Source of the DNA: Flavobacterium humidisoli | Lineage (GTDB): Bacteria; Bacteroidota; Bacteroidia; Flavobacteriales; Flavobacteriaceae | Assembly (NCBI RefSeq): GCF_023272795.1 | Contig: NZ_CP096829.1 | Coordinates: 4,030,001 to 4,094,000 of the forward strand | DNA: 64,000 bases | Direction: 5' to 3' | In this document: positions 15,792-23,998 of the stretch, in pieces | Position numbering within the stretch: position 1 is the stretch's first letter | How the letters are laid out: the number at the start of each line of letters is the position of its first letter | Program-made: the position numbers and the translations under genes | The notes under the pieces: model-generated | What the model saw: only the letters and a program-made list of their open reading frames with translations | What the model was told of the DNA's origin: nothing | Databases searched by the model: none

Positions 15792-15799
15792 TACCTTTG
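15792..15799 (+). promoter_or_regulatory. Promoter -7 element of the oxygenase gene
   Basis: TACCTTTG matches TAnnTTTG and is followed seven bases later by a hairpin at the presumed transcript 5' end. Confidence 0.6.
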
Positions 15800-15805
15800 T
15801 TAGCG

Positions 15806-15827
15806 AAAGGTGCTTATGACACCTTTT
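15806..15827 (+). promoter_or_regulatory. Hairpin at the 5' end of the oxygenase transcript
   Basis: AAAGGTG (15806-15812), loop CTTATGA, CACCTTT (15820-15826). The stem begins about where transcription should start, leaving about 27 bases to the ATG. It may protect the mRNA 5' end or act as a short attenuator. Confidence 0.45.
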
Positions 15828-15853
15828 ATCTTTTAAAATAAAAAATGTAAAGT

Positions 15854-16804
15854 ATGCAAAACATTCCTAGTGTAGACTTACGTGATTTCCTTTCGGACGA
15901 CCCGAAACGTAAACAAAAATTTGTAAATGAAATCGGCAGTGCATTTGAAAACATTGGCTTCGTTGCCTTAAAAGGTCATTTCCTTGATGATCAATTGGTA
16001 AACGAACTTTATGGTGAAATTAGAAATTTTTTCGCCTTGCCAATAGAAACTAAGCATAAATATGAAATTCCTGGAATCGGCGGACAAAGAGGTTATGTTT
16101 CTTTTGGAAAAGAACATGCTAAAGGACGCAAAGAAGGAGATTTAAAAGAATTTTGGCATTTTGGTCAATACGTTGACAAAGATTCAAGATGGGCTTCAGA
16201 ATATCCAGATAACGTAGAAGTTACTGAATTGCCTCGTTTTAATGCAGTGGGTAAAGATGCCTATCAAAAACTGGAGAAAACCGGAGTTTATGTATTAAGA
16301 GCTTTGGCTTTACATTTAGGTCTTGATGAGTTTTATTTTGACAATTATGCAAAAGAAGGAAACTCAATTTTGAGACCAATCCACTATCCTCCTATTACTT
16401 CTGAGCCAGAAAATGCGATTCGTGCTGCAGCTCACGGAGATATCAATTTGATTACTTTATTGATGGGAGCGCAAGGAAAAGGATTACAGGTTCAAAACCA
16501 TAATGGCGAATGGATTGACGCTATTGCAGAAGATGACGAATTGGTTATTAATGTTGGTGATATGTTGTCAAGACATACCAACAATAAATTAAAATCTACA
16601 ATTCATCAAGTGGTAAATCCGCCGAGAGAATTATGGGGAACTTCACGTTATTCAATTCCATTTTTCATGCATCCAGTAAGCGATATGCGTTTGGATTGTC
16701 TTGAAAATTGTATTGATGAAGAAAACCCTAAGAAATATGAAGATATTACGGCTGGAGAGTTCTTATACGAACGTTTAGTAGAATTAGGTTTAATTAAAAA
16801 ATAA
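15854..16804 (+). CDS. 2-oxoglutarate/Fe(II)-dependent oxygenase (IPNS-like)
   Basis: A 316-residue protein of the isopenicillin-N-synthase-like oxygenase superfamily. An N-terminal DIOX_N segment (IPSVDLRDFLSDDP) precedes the jelly-roll core. Iron ligands are HGD (HxD, about 195-197) and the distal H in STIHQVVNP (about 250); the 2OG/substrate arginine is in RYSIPFF (about 268). True isopenicillin N synthase is not implied: the fold is shared by many bacterial oxygenases of unknown substrate. It stands alone with its own promoter and a 5'-end hairpin, followed by a repeat-derived hairpin. Confidence 0.85.
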   Translation: MQNIPSVDLRDFLSDDPKRKQKFVNEIGSAFENIGFVALKGHFLDDQLVNELYGEIRNFFALPIETKHKYEIPGIGGQRGYVSFGKEHAKGRKEGDLKEFWHFGQYVDKDSRWASEYPDNVEVTELPRFNAVGKDAYQKLEKTGVYVLRALALHLGLDEFYFDNYAKEGNSILRPIHYPPITSEPENAIRAAAHGDINLITLLMGAQGKGLQVQNHNGEWIDAIAEDDELVINVGDMLSRHTNNKLKSTIHQVVNPPRELWGTSRYSIPFFMHPVSDMRLDCLENCIDEENPKKYEDITAGEFLYERLVELGLIKK

Positions 16805-16828
16805 ACTTACATAAATTTTTAAAATTAA

Positions 16829-16867
16829 AAATTCCAAATTCCAAGTTTTTCTTGGGGTTTGGAATTT
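16829..16867. terminator. Hairpin from TTCCAAATTCCAAG repeat
   Basis: Arms 16829-16845 and 16851-16867 (17 bases, loop TTTTT) pair with two positions that are U-G in a plus-strand RNA. It lies 24 bases after the oxygenase stop and probably ends that transcript. It belongs to the TTCCAA repeat family. Confidence 0.6.
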
Positions 16868-16916
16868 AATTTTTAAATATCTTTATGCTTGAAATTTATT
16901 TTTAGAATAAAAAAAT

Positions 16917-17249
16917 ATGGACTTTAAAGATCAATTAAAAAACTTATTTCCAGATCACGTAGAATCGAATGAACCTGAGCAAGTTGAAGAACAGGAACAT
17001 GTTCTTTATGTTCAGAAAGAGCCAATGATTTGTAAATTTGAAAAAAGAAAAGGAAAACCAACTACTATAATTGAAGGTTATGAAGGCTCAGATGAAGATT
17101 TTAAAATCTTGGCCAAAGAAATCAAAACAAAATTAAGCGTTGGAGGAACTTTTAAAGACGATTCGATTATAATTCAAGGCGATTATAGGGATAAAATCAT
17201 GGCAATCCTAAAAGAAAAAGGATTCAAAACCAAACGTGTAGGCGGATAA
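16917..17249 (+). CDS. SUI1/eIF1-like translation factor
   Basis: A 110-residue protein. The N-terminal 45 residues are an acidic, variable leader. The C-terminal SUI1 domain (about 46-110) has KRKGKPTTIIEGYEGSDEDF, the lysine-rich GVGGTFKDDSIIIQGD-like segment (here SVGGTFKDDSIIIQGD) and the final GFKTKRVGG. Bacterial homologues (YciH) are related to eukaryotic eIF1 and are proposed to influence start-site selection on the 30S subunit. It is a short monocistronic gene between two repeat elements. Confidence 0.88.
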   Translation: MDFKDQLKNLFPDHVESNEPEQVEEQEHVLYVQKEPMICKFEKRKGKPTTIIEGYEGSDEDFKILAKEIKTKLSVGGTFKDDSIIIQGDYRDKIMAILKEKGFKTKRVGG

Positions 17250-17260
17250 CTTATTGGTTT

Positions 17261-17320
17261 AAAAGTTTCACGTTTAAAGTTTCAAGTTCTGCAAATAACC
17301 TGAAGCATGAAACTTGAAAC
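17261..17320. repeat. GTTTCA-family inverted repeat
   Basis: GTTTCAAGTT (17279-17288) and AACTTGAAAC (17311-17320) can pair, with further GTTTCA and ATGAAAC copies on either side. It follows the SUI1 gene and is a third copy of the family at 6811 and 10824. Confidence 0.6.
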
Positions 17321-17371
17321 AAAAAAATCCAAAATATTAGCCTTTTAGAAACTTAGCAACTTATAAAAAAA

Positions 17372-18241
17372 ATGATTCAATCATCAGAATTAATACTAAA
17401 CCCAGACGGAAGCGTTTACCACTTAAACCTTCGTCCTGAACATATAGCACACGACATTATTTTTGTTGGTGACCAAAATAGAGTAGAAAAAATCACTCAA
17501 TTTTTCGATTCAATCGAACATTCTGCTCAAAAAAGAGAATTTAAAACCCAAACAGGTATTTATAAAGGAAAGAGAATTTCGGTAGTTTCTACAGGAATTG
17601 GCCCTGATAATATTGATATTGTGCTAAACGAATTGGATGCGTTAGTGAATATTGATCTGAAAACGCGTCAGCCAAAAGAAAAATTGACCTCTTTGAATAT
17701 TATAAGAATTGGAACTTCGGGCTCTTTGCAGGAAGATATCCCAGTTGATAGCTTTGTGATGTCAAAATTTGGTTTGGGATTAGATAATATGCTTCGCTCC
17801 TACTTAATTGACGACGTTTCGATTACAGAAATTGAAGATGCATTTGTAGCGCATACGAACTGGGATCCAAAAAAAGGAAAACCTTACGTAACGCAGTGTT
17901 CTGAAAAATTAGAAAAACTAATAGAATCAGATCGAATTTTTAAAGGAATTACGGCAACTGCTGGCGGATTCTATGGCCCACAAGGAAGAGTTTTGCGTTT
18001 GAATATTCAGGATGAAGAATTGAATAACAAAATGGATAATTTTAGTTTTAATGAAACTAAAATCACTAATTTAGAAATGGAAACAGCGGCAATCTACGGA
18101 CTTTCGGCTCTATTAGGTCATAATGCTTTATCGCTTAATGCTATTATTGCAAATCGTGCTAGCGGAACTTTCAGTGAAGACCCGTATAAAGCAGTAGATG
18201 AACTGATTGCTTACACACTAAATAAATTGGCAGGAAACTAA
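17372..18241 (+). CDS. Nucleoside phosphorylase (uridine phosphorylase-like)
   Basis: A 289-residue protein of the PNP/UDP family. The phosphate-binding start of the fold is VSTGIGPDNIDIVLNEL (about 70-86), and RIGTSGSLQ (about 111-119) and NLEMETAAIYGLSALLG (about 230-246) are the base- and ribose-binding signatures. The catalytic Asp is not obvious, so the nucleoside preference (uridine or purine) is uncertain. The enzyme would salvage nucleosides by phosphorolysis to base and ribose-1-phosphate. A DinB gene (broken) begins 11 bases after its stop, followed by tightly packed small genes, probably one transcript. Confidence 0.88.
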   Translation: MIQSSELILNPDGSVYHLNLRPEHIAHDIIFVGDQNRVEKITQFFDSIEHSAQKREFKTQTGIYKGKRISVVSTGIGPDNIDIVLNELDALVNIDLKTRQPKEKLTSLNIIRIGTSGSLQEDIPVDSFVMSKFGLGLDNMLRSYLIDDVSITEIEDAFVAHTNWDPKKGKPYVTQCSEKLEKLIESDRIFKGITATAGGFYGPQGRVLRLNIQDEELNNKMDNFSFNETKITNLEMETAAIYGLSALLGHNALSLNAIIANRASGTFSEDPYKAVDELIAYTLNKLAGN

Positions 18242-18252
18242 ATAAGAGCTTG

Positions 18253-18694
18253 ATGGAAAGTGTTATTCTTAAATTTGAGCAGTTATTGAATGAGAATGTA
18301 AATTATATTCCAACAATACAGAATGAAATTTTAGATGCAAAAAATCCAGGCAAATGGTCCAAGAAAGAGGTTTTAGGCCATTTGGTAGATTCTGCAATCC
18401 ATAATCTTGTTCGTTTTTACAGAGATTAATTATTCAGAAAAACCATATCGTCATAGACCGTATAATCAGATCGATTTAGTAAATTTAAATCAGTATCAGA
18501 AAACAGATATTAAGGAGCTCACTCAGTTGTGGTTTTCAATAAATAGCCAGATTGTTAGAATCATGAAATCTGTTGATGAAAATGCTTTAGATTATAAAAT
18601 CATTTTGAGCGATGAATCCGTGATTGATTTAAGGTTTTTGATGACCGATTATGTAGAGCATTTAGAACATCATATTAATCAAATAAAATCATAG
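18253..18694 (+). pseudogene. DinB-family protein, interrupted by a frameshift
   Basis: The ATG at 18253 opens a frame of 58 residues (MESVILKFEQLL...), with the family's WSKKEVLGHLVDSA, that ends prematurely at TAA 18427-18429. The second frame resumes at VRF-TEINYSEKP and runs to 18694, with DYVEHLEHHINQI. Removing one T from the run TTTTT (18414-18418) joins both into a 146-residue DinB/YfiT-like metal-binding four-helix protein, including His ligands in GHL and HLEHH. The change is either a real mutation or a homopolymer sequencing error. An intact paralogue is at 49529-50044. It is in line with the genes before and after it. Confidence 0.75.
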
Positions 18695-18699
18695 AATTT

Positions 18700-19092
18700 A
18701 TGTTTTTACGAGTGGCGCGACATACGAATGATTTAGAGAAAATGGAGCATTTTTATGTAGATATACTTGGGTTTGAACGATTGGGCGGATTTGAAAATCA
18801 TAATAATTATGATGGCGCCTTTATAGGAAAACCAGGTTTAGACTGGCATTTTGAGTTTACTCAATCTAAAGTCACGGCCAAACACACTTTTGATGAAGAT
18901 GATGCAATGGTATTATATCCTAAAACTATTGCAGATTATGAAAAATTAGTAAATAAATTAACGCAACAGAATATTGCAGTTATACCATCGCTGAATCCGT
19001 TTTGGAATGAAAACGGAAAAATGATTCAGGATCCAGATGGTTATAGAATTGTAATATCACCTTTAAAAGCTGTAATTAGCGAAATTGAATAA
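18700..19092 (+). CDS. VOC-family (glyoxalase-like) protein
   Basis: A 130-residue protein with paired beta-alpha-beta-beta-beta modules. The first starts FLRVARHTNDLEKMEHFYVDILGFERLGG, the usual glyoxalase/dioxygenase beginning (shown here only in part: ARHTNDLEKMEHFYVDILGF). The second ends QDPDGYRIVISP. Metal-ligand candidates are H8 and the late E/D residues, but the enzyme activity is not clear. It starts five bases after the DinB gene and its stop overlaps the next start as TAATG, so the three are translated in series. Confidence 0.8.
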   Translation: MFLRVARHTNDLEKMEHFYVDILGFERLGGFENHNNYDGAFIGKPGLDWHFEFTQSKVTAKHTFDEDDAMVLYPKTIADYEKLVNKLTQQNIAVIPSLNPFWNENGKMIQDPDGYRIVISPLKAVISEIE

Positions 19093-19568
19093 TGGAACAG
19101 GAAACTCATAAAAAAATATTATTTAAATATTATAGTGATTATCTAGATGAAGTAGTGTCTGAAACCATGTGGGCAGAAATTGTAGATCTAGAAAAAGGAC
19201 TTTTTAAATTGGATAATATTCCTTTCTTTGGGCCTTTAATTGCTACGGATGACATTTTTTATGCAGAATATGACGAAACCGAAGAACGTTTTATGCATAG
19301 AAAAACGATTCAGAATTCTGGAAACTCGATTATTCAAGTTGCGGTTTTAGAAAAAGGTTTTGATAAAGAAATCATTCGGGAGAAATTAAAAGCGCTAAAT
19401 TGCTTGTCTGAAGGATTAAATGAAACTTTTTTTGCAGCAGAAATAACCAAAGACATTGATTATTCTTTGGTAAGAAGCCTTTTGAGCGAATACGAATCTC
19501 AAGACATTATCGAATTTGCAGAACCTTGTCTTTCAGAAAAGCACAGAGCAGATTTATTAAAAAACTAA
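19092..19568 (+). CDS. Conserved hypothetical protein
   Basis: A 158-residue soluble protein (MEQETHKKILFKYYSDYLDEVVSE...). It is acidic and mixed alpha/beta, with no signal peptide or membrane span. The middle segment LIATDDIFYAEYDETEERF resembles DUF4265-like proteins only vaguely, so I do not assign it. It shares one base with the stop of the VOC gene (TAATG) and is therefore translationally coupled to it. The last gene of the nucleoside phosphorylase/DinB/VOC run, it is followed by a gap of 62 bases. Confidence 0.55.
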   Translation: MEQETHKKILFKYYSDYLDEVVSETMWAEIVDLEKGLFKLDNIPFFGPLIATDDIFYAEYDETEERFMHRKTIQNSGNSIIQVAVLEKGFDKEIIREKLKALNCLSEGLNETFFAAEITKDIDYSLVRSLLSEYESQDIIEFAEPCLSEKHRADLLKN

Positions 19569-19630
19569 CCAAATTTAATCATAAGATTACGCATACGCAT
19601 ACCAAGCAACTTAACTTAAACTTAAAATAA

Positions 19631-20482
19631 ATGAAAACTGTCAAAATTGCGGGTGTTCCGGAACACTTCAATTTGCCGTGGCATCTATGTATCGAAAACG
19701 GCGAATTTGAGGAAGAGAACATCGATTTACAATGGACAAATGTACCCGAGGGAACCGGGAAAATGTGCCAAATGCTTCGAGACGGAGAAACAGATCTTGC
19801 TGTTATTTTAACCGAAGGAATTCTAAAAGATATTTCAGCTGGAAATCCGAGCAAAATTGTTCAGGTTTATGTGCAATCTCCTTTAATTTGGGGAATTCAC
19901 GTTGATGCAAAATCTGATTTTCAGACGTTGAAAGATCTTAAAAACAAAAAAGCAGCTATTTCGAGATTAGGATCGGGATCACAATTAATGGCTTACGTAA
20001 ATGCAAATGAGCAAGGCTGGGAAATGGATGATCTCGAATTTGAAATTGTAAATACTATAGATGGTGCTGTTGATGCTTTGACCAATAAAAAAGCCGATTA
20101 TTTTATGTGGGAACGTTTTATGACTAAACCGCTTGTAGATAAAGGTGTTTTTAGAAGAATTGACGACTGCCCTACTCCTTGGCCTTCATTTATTATTGTA
20201 GGACGAGATGAGTTCTTAAAAAAGAATGCAAAAGCAGTAGAAACGATTCTTAAAATAATCAATAAAACAACAGTTGATTTTAAAGAAATCCCAGAAATTG
20301 ACAAAAAATTATCTAAACTGTTTAATCAAAAAGCAGAGGATATTAAAGAATGGTTGAAACTGACTCAATGGTCACAGAAAAATTTGACAGAAAAATCTTT
20401 TAATAAAATTCAAAATCAATTATTTGATCTGGGAATTATTGATAAAAAAAGTATTTTTGTAGAAACAGTAAAAGCATTGTAA
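19631..20482 (+). CDS. SsuA/THI5-like substrate-binding protein without signal peptide
   Basis: A 283-residue protein with the periplasmic-binding-protein type II fold: MKTVKIAGVPEHFNLPWHLC opens the first lobe, and LKNKKAAISRLGSGSQLMAY (about 106-125) and DYFMWERFMTKPL (about 155-168) match the NMT1/THI5/SsuA-like family. The N-terminus starts directly with beta strand 1, with no signal peptide or lipobox. No permease or ATPase gene is near. It therefore may be a cytosolic ligand-binding or enzymatic protein rather than a transporter part. The ligand is unknown. Confidence 0.7.
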   Translation: MKTVKIAGVPEHFNLPWHLCIENGEFEEENIDLQWTNVPEGTGKMCQMLRDGETDLAVILTEGILKDISAGNPSKIVQVYVQSPLIWGIHVDAKSDFQTLKDLKNKKAAISRLGSGSQLMAYVNANEQGWEMDDLEFEIVNTIDGAVDALTNKKADYFMWERFMTKPLVDKGVFRRIDDCPTPWPSFIIVGRDEFLKKNAKAVETILKIINKTTVDFKEIPEIDKKLSKLFNQKAEDIKEWLKLTQWSQKNLTEKSFNKIQNQLFDLGIIDKKSIFVETVKAL

Positions 20483-20501
20483 ATACTGCTTTTTGATTCG
20501 T

Positions 20502-21434
20502 ATGATGAAATTCCCTAAAATTGACTTACCGCATTTAAAATCCAAACTACAGGTGAAATCGCCGTGGGATAGGATTATTATTTCGCTGTTGAGTCTTTTG
20601 ATCACAATACCGATTTTTATCATACTGCATCAAAATTTGATCGATTTAGAGTGGGCATTCAATCTAGATCGTGTATTCATCTTTATTTTTGTTTTTGCAG
20701 TAATATTTTTTCTTCTGATGTACCTCAGAACAATAATTATTTTATGCGTCGCCGTCTATTTGTTGATTCTGTTTTACGGATCGGTAATTGGAAATTATGG
20801 TTTTAGCGAAATCTCAGAAGATTACAATTCTATGATTTACACCATGTCTGACAATCCGTATCCTCAAGACATCATTGTTGCAAAACTGCTTCCATTTCCT
20901 AATAAATCAAAGATTGTAAATGCTATTGAATATCAAAATCCTAAAGTGCGAAACTTTGCCATTATGGCAACTACAAAGCATTTTAAAGGTATTAGAGGCT
21001 ATTCAGATTATCGAACTATAATTCAATGTTTTGCTGTTTTTAAAGAAATAAACAGCAGATGGAATTATGTAAACGATCCAAAAGAAGGTGATTATATCGC
21101 AACCGCCAGCGAATCACTTGAGTATTTCTCAGGCGATTGCGATGATCACTCTATTTTGATGGCTGCTGCTGTGCGTTCAATTGGCGGAACTCCTCGCCTT
21201 ATTCATACTAAAGGACACATTTATCCTGAAATTTTAATCGGTTCGATGATTGATCTGGAAAAAGTCAATTATCTCATCAAAAATGTTCTTTTTGTAAAAG
21301 AAAGCTACGGTAAAAAACTACACTACCATATAGATGAGCGCGGACAAGTCTGGATGAATTTGGATTACACCGCCACTTATCCTGGAGGCCCGTTTATGTA
21401 TGAGGAAATTTTAGGAGCTTTGACTCTTAATTAA
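20502..21434 (+). CDS. Membrane-anchored transglutaminase-like protein
   Basis: A 310-residue protein. I start it at ATG 20502 rather than the TTG at 20493. Three hydrophobic spans lie in residues about 24-110 (IIISLLSLLITIPIFIILH, then two more). The C-terminal domain is transglutaminase-like: nucleophile Cys in SGDCDDHSILMAAAVRSIGG (about 208-227), His in GHIYPE (about 238) and Asp in NLDYTA (about 287) make the triad. The family includes proteases and peptide-modifying enzymes; the domain would probably lie outside the membrane. It begins 19 bases after the binding-protein stop. Role unknown. Confidence 0.8.
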   Translation: MMKFPKIDLPHLKSKLQVKSPWDRIIISLLSLLITIPIFIILHQNLIDLEWAFNLDRVFIFIFVFAVIFFLLMYLRTIIILCVAVYLLILFYGSVIGNYGFSEISEDYNSMIYTMSDNPYPQDIIVAKLLPFPNKSKIVNAIEYQNPKVRNFAIMATTKHFKGIRGYSDYRTIIQCFAVFKEINSRWNYVNDPKEGDYIATASESLEYFSGDCDDHSILMAAAVRSIGGTPRLIHTKGHIYPEILIGSMIDLEKVNYLIKNVLFVKESYGKKLHYHIDERGQVWMNLDYTATYPGGPFMYEEILGALTLN

Positions 21435-21649
21435 CGATCTCTAAAAGTCATTTTGTCCAATTAAGACGATTTTGATCTTTAAATTGTAAAAGGCTGGTTA
21501 TCAGTAAAACTCCCAAAAACAAAGACTTTCTCTATTAAAAGCAATTCGTTTTTAGAAGTAAAAAAAATCTTTATAAATATTTGATTACGAATATTTTAAT
21601 GTTATTTTTTTTTGTAACTTTTTCCTGTTTAACTTTTAATCACAAAATC

Positions 21650-22021
21650 ATGAAAAACTCAAAATTATTTACCCTCGTAATTGCCATTGCTGTCGTTGTA
21701 TTAATTGTTTCATGCCATCGTAAAAGAGACAAGCTTGTGAATTCATGGAAAGTTACTGCTGTAGAGCCAAAGGAAACCGTTTCTGATTCTACAAAAAATG
21801 CAATTTTAACCAATGGTATGCTTACTTTTACTGAAGATGGGCACGTTACTGGATATTTGCTTCGTGAAATCACGGACGGAACTTACGCGTTAAGCCAAAA
21901 AGGTAAAAAACTTGTTATTAAAGACGAAGTTGGAACGCCATATGTTTGTGAAAGCACCATCACAGATGATAAATTAATTTTAGACACCAAAGAAGCCAAA
22001 CTAACATTTGATAAAATTTAG
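21650..22021 (+). CDS. Small lipocalin-like lipoprotein
   Basis: A 123-residue protein starting at ATG 21650 (MKNSKLFTLVIAIAVVVLIVSC), a signal peptide with lipobox IVSC; the longer upstream frame would put the signal peptide internally. The mature part reads like a lipocalin/DUF4923-type strand series: LVNSWKVTAV, MLTFTEDGHVTGY, GTYALSQKGKKLVI and TITDDKLILDT. Many Bacteroidetes lipoproteins have this form, probably binding hydrophobic ligands at the outer membrane, but no ligand is known. A strong terminator follows. Confidence 0.7.
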   Translation: MKNSKLFTLVIAIAVVVLIVSCHRKRDKLVNSWKVTAVEPKETVSDSTKNAILTNGMLTFTEDGHVTGYLLREITDGTYALSQKGKKLVIKDEVGTPYVCESTITDDKLILDTKEAKLTFDKI

Positions 22022-22048
22022 AATACAAATTACATTGTAATTTGATAC

Positions 22049-22090
22049 AAAAAACCATTTGCTACAGTTGTAAAGAATGGTTTTTTTTTT
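22049..22090 (+). terminator. Terminator after the lipocalin-like gene
   Basis: AAACCATT (22052-22059) and AATGGTTT (22076-22083) form a stem followed by a run of T on the plus strand. Confidence 0.75.
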
Positions 22091-22110
22091 ATTTTTAAAA
22101 CTAAAATAAA

Positions 22111-22118
22111 TATCTTTG
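22111..22118 (+). promoter_or_regulatory. Promoter -7 element of the ABC-F gene
   Basis: TATCTTTG matches TAnnTTTG. It implies a leader of about 105 bases before the ABC-F start at 22231. Confidence 0.6.
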
Positions 22119-22177
22119 CACTTCTTAAATAAGCATTGCTGTATGTGAAAAACAATTTCTTTCAGGAAAATTTAGTA

Positions 22178-22201
22178 AGCGATCACGATTTTGTGATTGC
22201 T
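22178..22201 (+). promoter_or_regulatory. Leader hairpin of the ABC-F gene
   Basis: AGCGATCAC, loop GATTTT, GTGATTGCT: nine pairs with one G-U. It lies in the long 5' leader, 30 bases before the AAAGGAA ribosome-binding site of the ABC-F gene. ABC-F genes in other bacteria are often controlled by leader attenuation, so a regulatory stem is plausible. Confidence 0.4.
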
Positions 22202-22230
22202 AGAATATTTATCTATAAAAGAAAGGAATT

Positions 22231-23817
22231 ATGCTTATTCTTCAAAATATCTCCTATCAGCATGAGAATAAAGACATGCTGTTTCAAAACATTGGATTCA
22301 CACTAAACGATCACGACAAAACTGCTTTGGTCGGAAATAATGGTGTCGGAAAATCAACTTTATTAAAAATTATTGCTGGAGAATTACAACCCTTTTCGGG
22401 GCAAATTATTCAGAATTCTAAACCTTATTTTGTTCCACAATTATTGGGTCAGTTTAACAACTTGACTATTGCTGAAGCTTTACAAATAAAGGATAAAATA
22501 GCTTCACTTAAAGAAATACTTGAAGGTGTGGTAACCGAAGAAAATCTTCAATTATTGGATGACGACTGGACAATTGAAGAGCGCTGTAATGAAGCACTCT
22601 CTTATTGGCAATTGCATGATGTTGATTTGAACCAGAAAATGGAAACTTTAAGCGGCGGACAAAAGACAAAAGTCTTTTTGGCCGGAATAATGATTCATGA
22701 ACCCGATTTGGTTTTATTGGATGAACCTAGTAATCATTTAGATTTTGCGGGAAGAACATTATTGTATGATTTTATAAAATCGACAGCAATCACGATTTTA
22801 ATTGTTAGCCACGACAGAACTTTGCTTAATATCCTGAATAAGACTTTAGAAATGACAAAAAATGAAATTTCGGTCTATGGTGGTGGTTATGACTTTTACA
22901 TCGAACAGAAAAAAGTAGAGAATAATGCTTTAGAACAAGGCGTTCAGAGCAAAGAAAAGGCATTGAAAAAAGCCAAAGAAAAAGAACGGGAAAGTATCGA
23001 GCGCCAAAATAAATTAGATTCGAGAGGAAAAAAGAAACAGGAAAAATCGGGTGTTGCCAGAATTATGATGAATACACTCCGAAATAAAGCTGAAAATAGC
23101 AGTTCGAAAATCAAGGATGTCCATGCTGAAAAAATAAATGGTATTTCTGAAGATTTAAGGCAATTGCGCTCGTCGCTTCCTACTATAGATCAAATGAAAT
23201 TTGGTTTTAATGATACTTCTTTTCTTAAAGGAAAAACACTTCTTAAAGCTTCAGAAATCAATTATAGTTATGGTGAGAAAGATCTTTGGAATGAAAACAT
23301 TAGTTTTGAAATTCTGTCTGGTGATCGCTTGGTAATAAAAGGCTTAAATGGTTCAGGAAAAACTACTTTAATCAAAATTATTCTGGGCGAGTTGCATCCA
23401 ACAAAAGGGCAAATTACTTCTTTAGCTAAAAAAGCAATTTACATTGATCAGGATTATTCTTTATTAAACCAAAATTTGAAAATTTACGAGCAAGCTCAGA
23501 TTTTTAATGATTGTGGTTTGGAAGAACACGATATAAAGATGAGATTAAATCGTTTTTTATTTTCTAGAAATGATTGGGACAAACCTTGTAATGCGTTAAG
23601 TGGTGGCGAAAGAATGCGTTTAATGCTCTGTTGCCTCACAATTAGCAACGAATCGCCAGAAATTATAATTCTAGATGAGCCAACAAACAATTTGGATATT
23701 CAGAATATCGAAATCCTTACTGCAGCAATCAATGAATATCAAGGCACTTTAATTGTGATTTCGCACGATCAGTCTTTTTTGGAACAAATTAATATCGAAA
23801 AAAGTATTTTGCTATAA
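22231..23817 (+). CDS. ABC-F family ATP-binding protein
   Basis: A 528-residue soluble protein with two ABC domains and no membrane spans. Domain 1: Walker A VGNNGVGKST (35-44), signature LSGGQKTKV (about 140) and LLDEPSNHLD (about 162). A charged linker (about 215-300, the P-site tRNA-interaction motif region) follows. Domain 2: LNGSGKTTL (about 372), LSGGERMRL (about 455), ILDEPTNNLD (about 482). ABC-F proteins bind the ribosomal E site and act as translation factors or give antibiotic resistance. Without a tree I cannot say which. AAAGGAA seven bases before the ATG is an unusually clear ribosome-binding site for this genome. Confidence 0.9.
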   Translation: MLILQNISYQHENKDMLFQNIGFTLNDHDKTALVGNNGVGKSTLLKIIAGELQPFSGQIIQNSKPYFVPQLLGQFNNLTIAEALQIKDKIASLKEILEGVVTEENLQLLDDDWTIEERCNEALSYWQLHDVDLNQKMETLSGGQKTKVFLAGIMIHEPDLVLLDEPSNHLDFAGRTLLYDFIKSTAITILIVSHDRTLLNILNKTLEMTKNEISVYGGGYDFYIEQKKVENNALEQGVQSKEKALKKAKEKERESIERQNKLDSRGKKKQEKSGVARIMMNTLRNKAENSSSKIKDVHAEKINGISEDLRQLRSSLPTIDQMKFGFNDTSFLKGKTLLKASEINYSYGEKDLWNENISFEILSGDRLVIKGLNGSGKTTLIKIILGELHPTKGQITSLAKKAIYIDQDYSLLNQNLKIYEQAQIFNDCGLEEHDIKMRLNRFLFSRNDWDKPCNALSGGERMRLMLCCLTISNESPEIIILDEPTNNLDIQNIEILTAAINEYQGTLIVISHDQSFLEQINIEKSILL

Positions 23818-23830
23818 AATAAAAACAATT

Positions 23831-23857
23831 AGCGTCAAGCATTATCTTGACGCTTTT
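23831..23857 (+). terminator. Terminator after the ABC-F gene
   Basis: AGCGTCAAG, loop CATTAT, CTTGACGCT, then TTTT: a 9-bp perfect stem 13 bases after the stop. Confidence 0.85.
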
Positions 23858-23998
23858 CTTTTAGTATTAATTTGATATTCAAAATATTAAATTAAAAAAT
23901 TTGTAAATTGCAGTAAAAACTGACGAAGTTCAATTTGTTTAAAAATAAAGTTTTTTTTATAAATTTAAATTGCACGTTTAATTAAAATCTAAAATTTT

